64,000 nucleotides of DNA from Gigaspora rosea (Eukaryota > Glomeromycota > Glomeromycetes > Diversisporales > Gigasporaceae). The notes beneath the pieces are model-generated. The model saw only the letters and a program-made list of their open reading frames with translations. It did no database searches and had not been told where the DNA came from. Location: contig QKWP01000345.1 in the NCBI GenBank assembly GCA_003550325.1, forward strand, positions 124,001 to 188,000, given 5' to 3'. A program made the position numbers and the translations under genes. Positions 34,830 to 45,631 of this stretch are shown here, piece after piece. The number at the start of each line of letters is the position of its first letter. Positions within the stretch are counted from its first letter, which is position 1.

Positions 34830-35110
34830 ATATTGTAAACACTATCCAAAGATGCCTAATGAATAATAACATTTTCATCATTGATGAATAATAAACCATT
34901 CATCAAGCAATTGCTAAATATTAATTTGACAAATGACAAAGCTATAACGAATGATGAAACCTATAATAAAACATGTGATAATTAATGAAGCATAAAAATT
35001 ATTCTTTTTTTTATAATAGAAACAAATTGATCTATGTGAGGTTAATATTTTTTGTTTGCATTATTATATCTACCCATTTCTACTTTCATTTGTTATTGTT
35101 TCTTTTTTAT
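34830..35110. repeat. Dispersed repeat (partner of 56880-57200)
   Basis: Both copies have variants of GACAAA(A/G)C...CATGAT followed by TTTTTATAATAGAAA(T/C)AAATT, then CCATGT/CTATGT and ATTATTATATCT(A/T)CCCA in the same order. Their extents are approximate. The nature of the element is not known. Confidence 0.45.
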
Positions 35111-35239
35111 AAACATATTCAATAAAGGTCATAGAAAGATATTTATTTGATTGGTTAATTTTTGATAATCTATCTGTGATTGTCTGTAATAATTAAACAA
35201 TCAAATTATATAATTTTTGAAAATATTTATCATTTTAAT

Positions 35240-35415
35240 AGAACTATAAAATATATATAGATAGGTCAGATTTATTATAAAATTACCAAAAATAGAAAGA
35301 TTTAAAGAAAACTTTCAAAAATAAGCAAAATATTACTATAAATAGAAATGATCTATATAAAAAACCCAAAATAAGCAAACTAATATCTGACCTATTATGT
35401 ATATTTTAGGGTCCT
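35240..35415. mobile_element. hAT-type MITE, AG(A/G)ACC family
   Basis: The ends are AGAACTATAAAATATATATA and AGGACCCTAAAATATACATA (inverted). The flanks are ATTTTAAT (35232-35239) and GTTTTAAT (35416-35423), 7 of 8 identical. The interior blocks AAAATAAGCAAA and CTATAAATAGAAA recur in the copies at 47423-47602 and 47880-48244. Confidence 0.8.
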
Positions 35416-35423
35416 GTTTTAAT

Positions 35424-36144
35424 AATATTAGAAAATACAAAAAAACTTAATATAAAGAAACTTACAAACTAACAAATATATGCAAAAGAAATTTATTGCA
35501 AATATTTAGAGGTTATATTGATATATGTAAAAGTAATATATATGTAATATTTATTATTAACAACTCTGAATTTATTAAAAATCTACAATATATAAACAAA
35601 CCTTTAATTTTAGTTGACAACCCTAGCATTCCACTGTACTACAAAAACCAACCAATTTAAATATTAAATTTGGTTCTTCTACTATTAAAGAGCTTGGCAT
35701 TTGTTTGAATCAAATAGTTGCAATAAATATTTATTTAGATCTAATATAATAAAACAGTTTTAGATGAAAAACATTTCCAGTTACCTTTATTTATAGTATA
35801 ATTTTTTATATTTCAATAAATGGTCATATATTTTGTCTTCTAAGCAAAGTTAGCAAGGAGTATAATTATTTTTTGTATAGTAAATAATAACATTCATTCG
35901 AAACTAAGAATAACTTTTGTAAAGATATTTTATTAGTAAAACATTACATTTCCAAAAAGTACTCTAATGCATATAAATAAGTTACAAAGGCAATTGATCT
36001 ATATTAGCCAATCAAATAAATGTCTAACCATAAATATAAAGAAGTTGACCATCCAAAGATTTCTAATAAGCCTTACAAACAAAAAAACTACTAATACAAA
36101 AAAAATATAAAACCTTTAAAACTTAAAAAGATAATAAATAAAGC
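35424..36144. other. AT-rich intergenic stretch, no gene seen
   Basis: No gene. This is the left flank of the LINE insertion. Its last bases TATATATTATCT (36145-36156) are one copy of the LINE target duplication. Confidence 0.5.
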
Positions 36145-36360
36145 TATATATTATCTTTTTTTTTTTTTTAACTCTTTGACGGCCTCGTCAATGCTTTATT
36201 AAGTATTTAATAATTTCTACTACAATCAGTGGATTATATACTAAGAAACTATAATGAGCCTTAATTGACAAGCTTGACCCCACCCGGCTACCTTTTCTGG
36301 AGCCCAGATGTGACTCGTCGCACTGGGCCCTTAAAGGCCCAGAACTTCTGTCAATCACCA

Positions 36361-39300
36361 TCAAATTGGAGTTCCCTTCAGAGTTTCATAAAAGTTTCCA
36401 AACAACTTTTCCAACATCCTTTCGACCTCTTCTTTTTTCTTTGCCCTCCCTGCTTCAGCATTAGAATCAAGCTCCCTTGACTTCTTCCGGCTCCCCTTGG
36501 GTCTCGAGGCCGATTTTTCTCTCTTCTTTTCTGCCGTTATTCCTTGACTTTCTTCCCATTTACTAAACCTTTTGCATCTCTCCTTCCATATGATTTCGAA
36601 AAACCCTTTCCATAAAGCGAAAAGAAACTTATCAACCAGTAATTTTTCCATGTTGTGCCCAATGCCCATACTCTGTAAATCCAAGATAACTTCTATTGGG
36701 ACAACATACTTAATCGCTGCTACTCTTAAATCTTTCCGTCTACTATTGTGTAAACTGAAAAAAGCTTGCCTTATTGCGGACTGATCCAAGACTTTTGTTG
36801 TTTCATTGTCCAAAATATTCCATGCTTCTTCTAATGCCAAATCCTCCACCTTTTCCCAATTAGTTCCATGTGCTCGGCATGTAGCTAAATGGTCCTGTGT
36901 TTCAACTTCTTTGGCATCACATAGAACACATATTTCAGAAGTATATAGTTCTGGTTTCCTTTCCGACAAGACTGTTAAGACTGGCAATTTCTCGCTTATA
37001 CATTTAACCAGAAAGCTCTTCCTTTCACTCTTGATTAGTGAATCACCCCATATTCCCTTGAGGCTCTTTAGAAAATTCCAGAAAGCTTTCCAATAAAACT
37101 TTTTCTCCTTTGCTTCTGGTTCGAGCTTTTTGATACTTTCACTACACCACCATGCTGCTTTATTTCTGAGTTCCTGCCCTTTCTTTAAAATCAGTTTGAT
37201 AGGCACTTCAAGTCTTCTTTCTTCCCGCATTGACCAAAACAGAAGCCTCTCACTTTTGACGCTTTCAGCTTTTAACGATAACCTTTGTAGCATTCCGCTT
37301 TTTGCTAGATGTAGTGCTTCCAACATAGGGCTTTCTTCGATGTTTTCTTCATTTTTGGTTAACGTCAAGTTTATGTTCTTTGCCTTTACCAGGTCTAGAA
37401 TACTAGCAATTGCTGATGGACAATTCATTTTCAATAATGCTGAGGCTGTCCAGTCCATCCCCACTTTACTTAAACTCGTTAATGCAGCATCATTTTCTGA
37501 GATTACTTCTACCACTGCATCACAGCCCACAGTCAAACAAACCGTCCATAAAGCAATCAATTCCAACTGCAACGACAAGGGCCAACTATCTACATTAAGG
37601 CTCAATTCATCTAATCTATTTTCTTCTATACTATCGAAACTAATCCAACCTATACCACAATTTACTTTCCCTACACTACTGTTTAACTTCGCTAAACTAT
37701 TTATATAAAATCTAATATTTGTTGATTTACTCTCTATATTCCTCCTCAATTTATCCATAAAAAACCCTTCCAATACTCTATCCAAATGCAAGTTCCTAAT
37801 TAACTCAACTTCCCATCTTTCTATTACAATTTCGTCTACTATTTTACTTTCTCTACTCATATACATGCACAAATCGGCCTTGTTTTGTAAACAACTATCC
37901 AACTCTACTCCCAATTTCCACGTAGCTTCGTCCACTCTAGATACTGGAATTACTGTTCCATTTGCACAAAATTTGCGTTTAATCTGACACTTCAGCGGTA
38001 ACCCCCTCCTACTATTTGTTGAGTCGCTACAACCGGAACATCTTGATAGCAACCCAAGTGAAAGGTCTGAGTCTTTTTTTTCCTGCCAATGCTCTAATAC
38101 AAAGGTCGCATTGCTTTTCCTTTCTATTCTTCCGATTAGCTTTCCAGCTTCGCTGTTCCAACAAATCCATTCTTTTCTTCTTTTGTCGACTGATATGTTA
38201 TCTTTTTGTAGGATAATACTTAAACTGTTAGGGTTTCGCGCTATGTATTCTGGACGCAAATTTGGTCTTGAACTTGACTTATCTACCAACTGGTTCTGTA
38301 GAATCTTGTACCAATCTGCCACTCTTCCCCTTTTTGCTACTTTTCTACCACTTTTCAACCTTTGCCAAGATAATAACCGTTTTCCATCTGTACTAATTAT
38401 CTGGTTTATATAAAAGAGGCCTAAATTTTGTAGACTTCTGATTGCTTTTTTTAACTCCTTTTCTCCTAGTGATTCTGTGAAGGTTGCACCCTCACCGTTC
38501 ACTTTCCATAAACTTTCACTTCGGGAAAAGCTTAGACCTTTCTTTTTTGCTTCTATTAAAACACGACATGCGAAATTATCTTTCCATAGACCTTTATATT
38601 TGTTTAGCTCTGATGCCACCCAAATGTCTTCCGTTAGTCTTGCCTTTAAACATCCTTGCATTACTCGTGCTTTAACTGCTTCTCCTATTGGATCATTCCT
38701 ATTTAAATTCGTATACACTGTTTTTATCTGCCTTGCTACTACTTCATCCGCCAAGAATTTTATTCCTCCCAGTTCTTCTGAGTTGATTATCCAGTCCGGT
38801 GTGTTTTTGGCTAATCCCAATTTCCGTTTACACAACAACACAAAGGGGCGGTGAATGCTTCTTAAAATGTTTTCCTCTAACCATACTGCTTGTAGCATGT
38901 AGCTTACTTTTGGCAATATGCACATATTATTAATATATGCCAACTGACTCCATGACATTTTTTTCCTATGTAGGGTTTTAACTGCCATATTCACCGTAGC
39001 TCTTGCTTTCTGTATGATAGGTTTCTTCTGTGATCCGCTACTTAGCCATACCCCTAGGTATCTTATTGACGTATTGCCATCTTCTTCCTCTACTTTACTC
39101 TTACCGAAACTTATACTCTCTTTAGATCTGCTTGGTAAAGACCTTGACTTTCCCTTCACCACCAACAATTTCGATTTTGCACCGTTGATTTCAATATCAT
39201 TCAATCTAAAAAAACTATCAGCAATTCTACATATTTCTTCTAACTGTTCTTTGTTATTAGCTATCCACACCGTATCATCCGCATATGCTAACGTCGCATA

Positions 39301-41754
39301 TCTTGTAATTTTTATAATTTTTTTGTTCCTCGCAATATCAGTCGGAATCTCTACTTCGGCCTTAAAGCCTAAACTGCCATTTCTTTGAACTCTACACAAT
39401 AATGGATCATAGAAGATTCTCCACACCAAGGGCGACAGTACTTCTCCTTGATCTATACCATCCCCAGCCACGAATTTCTTAGTTAACCCTTCAGTGGTTA
39501 TTACTTGAAACTGCCTCCCCTCGAATAGGTTCATAATGAATTTAATAGTAATTTGCGGGAGTTTAATTCTTCTAAGAGCCAATCTTAAACCCTCTAATGG
39601 AACTGAGTCGAAAGCCTTTTTCATATCTTGGAATAACAGCCAAAGGTCTTCTCCCTTTTCTTTCGCCTCTTCTATTAGTGCATTCAAGATATGAATTGGA
39701 CCCTCCGTTGAGTCTCCTTTTAGGCCTGCAAAGTTTCTTCCCTCCAATATTTCCTTTTCTTTACAAATTTTGCTTAACCTTCTTGCTAAGACTCTTGTGA
39801 CCACTTTCCTGAAAGATTCTATTAAGGCTATTGGTCGAACTTTGTGTAGGTCAAACCCCCAATCGTCATCTTTTGGGATCAAATATAGTTGTGCTATTTT
39901 CCATTTTTTTGGCACGTAACCAATTTTTATACAAGCCTCTGCAAGCTTACGAAATAGGTCTTGTGTTTCGGAGTTCGCTTCTTTTATTAATCTATAACTT
40001 ATATTAGAGATTCCTGGCGCCTTATTACTTTTTAACTCCCTTAACGTTAACTCCCATTCTTCTCTTGTTATACTTTCGTTTATCGTTTCGAACCATTTCT
40101 CATCTATTTTTTCTATTGGTTCAAATTCACTGGCCCAAGGTTCTTTCATTTCTACATAATTACTCTTTCTTCTTCTGAATTGTACTTCAAAATGATTTAC
40201 TACCTCTCTCTCCAAATCTGCTGGTTCCAGAACTAAGCTTCTTTTCCCCTCCTCAAACTTGGCTATTCTGTCTAGTGTTATTTTCCTATATGGTCTTTCT
40301 AAAAGGTTTCTCAACATTTTCCCCTGTTCGTCCTTGATCATTTCGACCCTTTTGTTTATACACTCTTCGATATTTCTTTTTTTGAGCTCCTCAGCTTCTT
40401 GCTCCCTGCTTTTGTTTAAAATTTTGTACCAACTCTTTAAGTCATCAAGACTTTCTTGGTACTGCCTCTCATCTATCACATGAATACTTATGTCTAAAAC
40501 TCCTTCTAATTTTCGAATTTCTTCGTTGATTAACTCTAACTTCTCTACTTTAGTATTTGTTTTTATAGCCGTCTTCAAGGTCCAAATGATTTTTCTTAGC
40601 GCTGTGGTAGCTTTCGCTAATTTGGTCGATTTTCCTAACTTTTCCTTTCTTTCAGATAAGTTGTTCCAAACTTTTTTCCTTGGAATCGCGATTCTTGCTG
40701 CTTTCAACAAACAACCTTCAACTGTGTCCCATATTTCATCTAAAAAGTCTTCTTTATAATCTATCATTTCCCTATTCAAAAAATTCCTGATTTTATTCTT
40801 TTCCTTTAGCGACATCCACAAAGCCTCTCTAAATACGTCCCAGTCCTCCTCCTGTGTCTCGTCAAATAGGAATTTGTACCGAAATGAACCATTCCTCTTA
40901 ATCTTCGCTAAACCTTTTCTTCCTATAAGTCGATTAAGTAATAACTTTGCGGTTACTGCTTTGTGGTCGCTTCCTGTGAAAATCTCTACCTCCCGGATTT
41001 CAGCATCCATCAGTCCTGAGGAAAGATCCTCTGAGACCCATATATAATCTATTCTAGTTTCCACAACGTTATTTGTCCAGGTGTACTCCTTTGCTTCTGG
41101 GTTAACTTCCCTGAAAGTATCCACAAAGCTCATTTTCCTTAGCCATCTAAAAATGGGAAAATTATATCTCTTTTTGTTACTGTTACTATGATCTAATGAA
41201 ACTTCTACCACTTGGTTAAAGTCCCCCAATACTATATAATTACTACTTAGGCCTCCATTCGTTACTATTTTAACCAATTCTTGCTGTATATATTTCTCTA
41301 TTGATTTGTTGTTTGGTGGAAAATACACCACTACTACGACTATTTCTATTTGCTTAAAGAAAAACCTAGCCACTAACATATATTCTGAAATTCTATCAAT
41401 TTTGCCTAAATGTTTTTCCCACTTGTTACTGACTATAATTCCTACACCAGATCCCTTTTTTTTATTCCCGTCTGCATTTGCCCAGTAACTTTTGTTTTCT
41501 TTATCTTCTATCATAATGTACCTTCCCTCCTTTTCCGAAATATTTGATTCTACTATCCCTAAAATGTCTATCTTTTCTAATTTTTTCCACTCTAGTAAGT
41601 TGTCTAACTTACTCTTTTTCGTCTTTATTCCATTAATATTGTGACATGCTATTAACAGCTCTTCGAATTCTTCTTTTCTCTTCCCCGAATCTACAGTATT
41701 TCCTACCAAGAGGTTGCTCGTAGTTACTGTAGCCCCTACGCCCTCTGTTTCCAT
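36361..41754 (-). CDS. LINE ORF2: endonuclease, reverse transcriptase, RNase H
   Basis: A protein of 1797 residues that would nick the target, copy the RNA into DNA and remove RNA. An apurinic-type endonuclease is at about 35-270 (IACHNINGIKTKK, VLGDFNQVV near 176, GSDHKAV near 262). The reverse transcriptase spans about 580-900, with KSNKAPG, LLFQDMKKAFDSVP, DGIDQGEVLSPL and the catalytic LAYADDTVW near 822-830. An RNase H-like region is at about 1365-1430 (GIGWISFDS, LQLELIAL, SENDAALTSL). A zinc-knuckle (CX2CX9HX3C) lies near 1608 (CVLCDAKEVETQDHLATC). The basic C-terminal part is rich in Lys/Glu. The frame has no stop. The start is only 19 nt after the ORF1 stop, so translation by reinitiation is likely. 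Confidence 0.93.
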   Translation of the reverse strand: METEGVGATVTTSNLLVGNTVDSGKRKEEFEELLIACHNINGIKTKKSKLDNLLEWKKLEKIDILGIVESNISEKEGRYIMIEDKENKSYWANADGNKKKGSGVGIIVSNKWEKHLGKIDRISEYMLVARFFFKQIEIVVVVVYFPPNNKSIEKYIQQELVKIVTNGGLSSNYIVLGDFNQVVEVSLDHSNSNKKRYNFPIFRWLRKMSFVDTFREVNPEAKEYTWTNNVVETRIDYIWVSEDLSSGLMDAEIREVEIFTGSDHKAVTAKLLLNRLIGRKGLAKIKRNGSFRYKFLFDETQEEDWDVFREALWMSLKEKNKIRNFLNREMIDYKEDFLDEIWDTVEGCLLKAARIAIPRKKVWNNLSERKEKLGKSTKLAKATTALRKIIWTLKTAIKTNTKVEKLELINEEIRKLEGVLDISIHVIDERQYQESLDDLKSWYKILNKSREQEAEELKKRNIEECINKRVEMIKDEQGKMLRNLLERPYRKITLDRIAKFEEGKRSLVLEPADLEREVVNHFEVQFRRRKSNYVEMKEPWASEFEPIEKIDEKWFETINESITREEWELTLRELKSNKAPGISNISYRLIKEANSETQDLFRKLAEACIKIGYVPKKWKIAQLYLIPKDDDWGFDLHKVRPIALIESFRKVVTRVLARRLSKICKEKEILEGRNFAGLKGDSTEGPIHILNALIEEAKEKGEDLWLLFQDMKKAFDSVPLEGLRLALRRIKLPQITIKFIMNLFEGRQFQVITTEGLTKKFVAGDGIDQGEVLSPLVWRIFYDPLLCRVQRNGSLGFKAEVEIPTDIARNKKIIKITRYATLAYADDTVWIANNKEQLEEICRIADSFFRLNDIEINGAKSKLLVVKGKSRSLPSRSKESISFGKSKVEEEDGNTSIRYLGVWLSSGSQKKPIIQKARATVNMAVKTLHRKKMSWSQLAYINNMCILPKVSYMLQAVWLEENILRSIHRPFVLLCKRKLGLAKNTPDWIINSEELGGIKFLADEVVARQIKTVYTNLNRNDPIGEAVKARVMQGCLKARLTEDIWVASELNKYKGLWKDNFACRVLIEAKKKGLSFSRSESLWKVNGEGATFTESLGEKELKKAIRSLQNLGLFYINQIISTDGKRLLSWQRLKSGRKVAKRGRVADWYKILQNQLVDKSSSRPNLRPEYIARNPNSLSIILQKDNISVDKRRKEWICWNSEAGKLIGRIERKSNATFVLEHWQEKKDSDLSLGLLSRCSGCSDSTNSRRGLPLKCQIKRKFCANGTVIPVSRVDEATWKLGVELDSCLQNKADLCMYMSRESKIVDEIVIERWEVELIRNLHLDRVLEGFFMDKLRRNIESKSTNIRFYINSLAKLNSSVGKVNCGIGWISFDSIEENRLDELSLNVDSWPLSLQLELIALWTVCLTVGCDAVVEVISENDAALTSLSKVGMDWTASALLKMNCPSAIASILDLVKAKNINLTLTKNEENIEESPMLEALHLAKSGMLQRLSLKAESVKSERLLFWSMREERRLEVPIKLILKKGQELRNKAAWWCSESIKKLEPEAKEKKFYWKAFWNFLKSLKGIWGDSLIKSERKSFLVKCISEKLPVLTVLSERKPELYTSEICVLCDAKEVETQDHLATCRAHGTNWEKVEDLALEEAWNILDNETTKVLDQSAIRQAFFSLHNSRRKDLRVAAIKYVVPIEVILDLQSMGIGHNMEKLLVDKFLFALWKGFFEIIWKERCKRFSKWEESQGITAEKKREKSASRPKGSRKKSRELDSNAEAGRAKKKEEVERMLEKLFGNFYETLKGTPI

Positions 41755-41773
41755 TGATACAACTTTGGCGCCC

Positions 41774-43558
41774 TTAGGAGCGAAGAGGCCTTAAGGCCTC
41801 TATATTCCCTTCGAGCTTGTTTAGGCGGGATACTATTTCTAACAATAACGTCTCCTGATCATAAATCTGCTCAGTCCCTACTCTTTTGTTAATGTTCTTC
41901 CTTTCTCTATCTTGTCTTTCCTCTTCTGCTCTCCCTGGCATGATTCTTTTCCTTCCTATTATCTCAATTCTAGGCTTGAAAGAATTGGAACCTCGTCTCT
42001 TTAAATTGATTCCCATAGGGTTTTCCAAGTCTTTAAGCTCTACCTCAACCCTTCTTTTTTTCCTTGAGTTCTCCTCTACTAACTCTACTTTCTCGAAGTC
42101 TACATCCCAGGTTAATCTAATATCATTGTACCAGATACAATGTCTCATTGCTTCTAACTTGTTTTCTACTGACTCAAATTCAACGAGTGCTGCACCCCTT
42201 TGGTGGCCATTACTGTTTCGAAAGATGTGAACTGCTTTGCCTCCTACTCTTGCTATTTGTCTCCACAACAACGATTCTGCTGCGAAATGTGGCAATCCCT
42301 TAACCCTAGCTACTATTTTTCTTCTTCTTTTAAGCTCATTCTTGCATTTACCTTCGGAAGTTACTCTGACCATTCTATTTCCAAGGAAGGGTAATGCCCA
42401 CGTATCTTTTATTTTTTTATCCAATTCTGCTGAGCTTGTGCAGATTTCTACTTCTGCTCTTCCACTTCCATTGTACGTCCAGTACAGGTCACAACTTATA
42501 ACTTTTCCGAAGCTAACTAGTAATCTTCTTATTTGTTCTTTCCTTGTACCCAATGGAAGATCCCATATTGTCAAATTGATCTTACTATTCTCAGTTCTTA
42601 ATAGATCATGCTCTGTTAGCTTTGTACTGTTTCCTTTCCCATTTTGCATTTTTTTGTTTTCTTGGTCTAATGTTGATATAAAGTCTTTTTCCACTCCGTT
42701 GACTGTATTGTCTGTATTGGCTACAGCCCAAAGATCTTCGTTCTTCCTTTCTATTTCTACTGAGTTTGTATCCAGGTCTTGTGTGCTCAACTTATTGAGC
42801 CCTTTTGCTTCTTTACTTCCTTCCTTCATAATTTCTTTTTCCTCCTTCCCATTTCCTTTTTTTCTTGATGGTTCTCCCAAATCTTTACCGAGTATGCTCC
42901 CACTATCAATCTGGACACCATTAATCTTTTCTTCTAGTAACCTTTCGCTCTTGCTCTTAATTCCTGTCCATTCTCCCTTACTTTGTATCAATCCGGCTTC
43001 TTTAAGCTTTTCCGCCAAATTCTCTACTAGTCTTGTAATTTCCAAATTGATTGGTGTTTCTTTTTTCCTAGACCTCTTCTCAATTTCTTTAATAAAATTC
43101 TCCCGGTTTAATCTATTATTCTTGTGCAACTCTGCGAGATTTTGACTGATCATCTCCACCCAATCACCTGTCAGTTCATCTAGTGTCCCGATTTCCGCTA
43201 CTTCTAAAACTAGTTTTTTACTAATTTGTGCGCATTTTTTTTTCACTAACTCAATTCTTGATAATTCACTACTGCTCGTCGAGCCTGATTGTTGTTTACT
43301 AGTGTGTACTACATCAGTCTCTTCTCTAGATTTTTTTCCTTCAACTTTATCTCTATTTGTGGCTTCCTTATACTTGATCCATTTGTGTGTTTCCCATAAG
43401 TTTCTCCAAAAGGTTAAATGTTCCGGAGAACTTAATCCTAAAAACTCTGCTAATTCCCTATCTTCTTTTAACACTAATTTTTTAAATTCTTCTAGAATAT
43501 TCTTTTTTTCATCATCAGGTTTTCTAAAAAATTCTTTACATCTATTATATCGCTCCAT
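41774..43558 (-). CDS. LINE ORF1: RNA-binding protein with two RRM-like domains
   Basis: A protein of 594 residues that probably coats the LINE RNA. The N-terminal half is charged and low in recognisable motifs (MERYNRCKEFFRKPDDEKK). Two RRM-like domains follow. The first is at about 320-400 (INLTIWDLPLGTRKEQIRRL, FGKVISCDLYW). The second is at about 415-490 (ARVKGLPHFAAESLLW, RGAALVEFESVENKLEAM). A basic stretch follows, then a short C-terminal heptad-like helix (LLLEIVSRLNKLEGNIEAL) that could form a coiled coil. There is no CCHC knuckle, unlike many LINE ORF1 proteins. It is intact and in the same orientation as ORF2. Confidence 0.85.
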   Translation of the reverse strand: MERYNRCKEFFRKPDDEKKNILEEFKKLVLKEDRELAEFLGLSSPEHLTFWRNLWETHKWIKYKEATNRDKVEGKKSREETDVVHTSKQQSGSTSSSELSRIELVKKKCAQISKKLVLEVAEIGTLDELTGDWVEMISQNLAELHKNNRLNRENFIKEIEKRSRKKETPINLEITRLVENLAEKLKEAGLIQSKGEWTGIKSKSERLLEEKINGVQIDSGSILGKDLGEPSRKKGNGKEEKEIMKEGSKEAKGLNKLSTQDLDTNSVEIERKNEDLWAVANTDNTVNGVEKDFISTLDQENKKMQNGKGNSTKLTEHDLLRTENSKINLTIWDLPLGTRKEQIRRLLVSFGKVISCDLYWTYNGSGRAEVEICTSSAELDKKIKDTWALPFLGNRMVRVTSEGKCKNELKRRRKIVARVKGLPHFAAESLLWRQIARVGGKAVHIFRNSNGHQRGAALVEFESVENKLEAMRHCIWYNDIRLTWDVDFEKVELVEENSRKKRRVEVELKDLENPMGINLKRRGSNSFKPRIEIIGRKRIMPGRAEEERQDRERKNINKRVGTEQIYDQETLLLEIVSRLNKLEGNIEALRPLRS

Positions 43559-43971
43559 TTCCTATTTTGTTATGTGTTTGGTTTATTTCTTTGTTTACTT
43601 TCTACTTGATACGCGTTTGTGATTTTTAATTAAATTGGATATGATTTGTTAACTTATTTTAGACTCTTTGTTTGTTTATTGACGCGTATGTTGTTTGATC
43701 AAAACAGATCAGCGTTACAGGGTCTCGAGGAATTCTCCCAATTTTCCAGAAAATTTTTCCAAAAACGAAAGTTTTCTTGCTAACCCCTTATCAACTGTTT
43801 TTTGTCTGAAGTGCTACTACTAGACTACTGTTTATTTTAAGTGTTCTTTCCTTTTTATTATTTGTATTAGGCACCTTAACTAGTGTACTTTTTGTCCTTT
43901 TCTCTGTTTTCTTTTTCCGCTGTTTTTGGAAATATGGATCAGCAGAAAGAGTTTTTTTTTATATATTATCT

Positions 43972-44352
43972 CTTTTATCATATAATTTTTATTTTTTATA
44001 ACAAATAGTAGCTTTGTCAATAGTTTTATTAATTGTTAACAGTTTTATCAGAATCATCATTTGATAAAACCATTTGTAATAGCTCTTTACACTATTTAAT
44101 TTATGTTTTGGTGCCAAAGTTTATGCCTATAAATTGCTTGCATCTCTACATTTTATAAATGAATAATATATTAACTTTAGCAACAAAAAACTAAAAGTAT
44201 AAAAATTTACCAAATCTAATTCTATTTTATATATAATAAAGAACATTATTTTAGAAAAACAAAAATGAACATTGGTGGGTAGGAATAGAAAAAAATAGAA
44301 AAAAATATGATCTATATTGACCCAGATCCATTTTTAAGTCTTAATTATTAGA
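43972..44352. other. Right flank of the LINE, no gene seen
   Basis: AT-rich sequence with TTTTATCA/TGATAAAAC motifs similar to those at 56900-57100 and 58320-58460. No gene. Confidence 0.4.
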
Positions 44353-45237
44353 GGGCTTCCAGAAATTATATAATTTTTTAGTGGGTAAGTAGGGTTCTGA
44401 AAATATTAGATAATAATTATAATTCTGATCAAATTTTTATAATTCTGGCCAAAAGTATAAAATTATAAAATTATTAATAACTATTGTTCTACTAAAATGA
44501 TTTAGATGTTTTAACTACCAAAATGTTTGTCTCACTAAGAGAATTCTAACAAGCCCAAAATTGTTAAAATCTAATCACAGGGTCCCAAGATCGGTCAACT
44601 TTTGTATAATTTTAATAGTGATTTTTTAGAATCACTAAGTAAATTTTTTAATATTGAATAACTTTTGAGTTACTGGCCCATTTTGGATGATTTAACTACC
44701 AAAATGTTCATCTTAGTGAGTTGATTCTAACAGGCCCAAAATCGCTAAATTCTAATCACAGGATTCCAAGAACAATAAAAATTTGTATTGTTAAACAAAA
44801 AATCTTTATTGATTTTGATTCCTGTGATTAGAATTTAGCGATTTTGGGCTTGTTAGAATTATCTCACTGTGATAAACATTTTGGTAATTAAATTATCCAA
44901 AACGGGCAAGTGGATCAAAAGTTATTCAATATTAAAGAAATTTACTTATTGATTCTAAAAAATTACTATTAAAATTATACAAAAGTTGGGAGCCTGTAAT
45001 TGGATTTTAAAGATTTTGTCTTGTTATAATCGTCTCAGTGAGATGAACATTTTGGTAGTTAAATCATATAAATTAGTCAAGTAGAGCAATAGTTTTATTA
45101 ATTTCATAAATTGAAACATATGAATAAATTTTAAAAAATATAAAATTTGATTGGCTAATTGAGTATCAGGTATGAGTAGGTAGAGTAAAATTTTGAAATT
45201 TATTAGTAACAAAATATTACGTAATTTCTGGAAGCCC
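44353..45237. mobile_element. Large foldback, GGGCTTCCAGAAATTA ends
   Basis: The ends GGGCTTCCAGAAATTA and their complement enclose an 885-bp foldback. Inside, blocks such as CCCAAAAT(C/T)G, TAATCACAGG, ATTCAATATTAAAGAAATTT and CCAAAATGTTCATC recur in both orientations. This includes the shared 67-nt module at 44657-44723. No target duplication could be fixed. No gene. Confidence 0.75.
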
Positions 45238-45631
45238 CTTACTATATAAAAGAAAATAGCATCAATACAAAAATAAAAACAGAATAGTAAATAGAAGCCA
45301 ATACTTATTTCAAAGTTTTATTCTAATTATTATATTGAAGATTAGCTATATTCTATAAGAAAAAAAACATAGTAATTATATTAATGAAATTATGAAAAAA
45401 AGAAGGTACTTACTATAATATATAATAATCCCAGTTCAATTTTCTAACCAAGAACTGCAAAAAAAAGTATCAGTTCTTAAAAAAAATAAAAGAAATAAGA
45501 AAATAATACTATAACAAGTTCAAAATAAGCATTAACTAAGCTTTCTTCCAAGTTCTATATCAAAGATTTGTTATACTTTATGAGAAAGACAACTTAAGTA
45601 ACTATATTAATAATATCAAATAAAAAATATA

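Larger units (their letters stand above)
36157..43959 (-). mobile_element. Full-length non-LTR retrotransposon (LINE) with RNase H
   Basis: The element is about 7.8 kb. It has a 5' UTR (about 43559-43959), ORF1, a 19-nt gap, ORF2, a 3' UTR of about 200 nt and a poly(A) tail (T run 36157-36169 on the plus strand). TATATATTATCT occurs directly outside both ends (36145-36156 and 43960-43971), a 12-bp target duplication. Both ORFs are open. This is the hallmark of a recent, possibly still active, insertion by target-primed reverse transcription. The 3' end is CTTAATAAAG, then a small hairpin (36176-36191), then poly(A). Confidence 0.95.

Noticed and set aside
36265-43622. Numerous plus-strand frames over the LINE
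   Set aside because: They lie opposite the two long intact LINE ORFs, which contain clear endonuclease, reverse transcriptase and RRM motifs.
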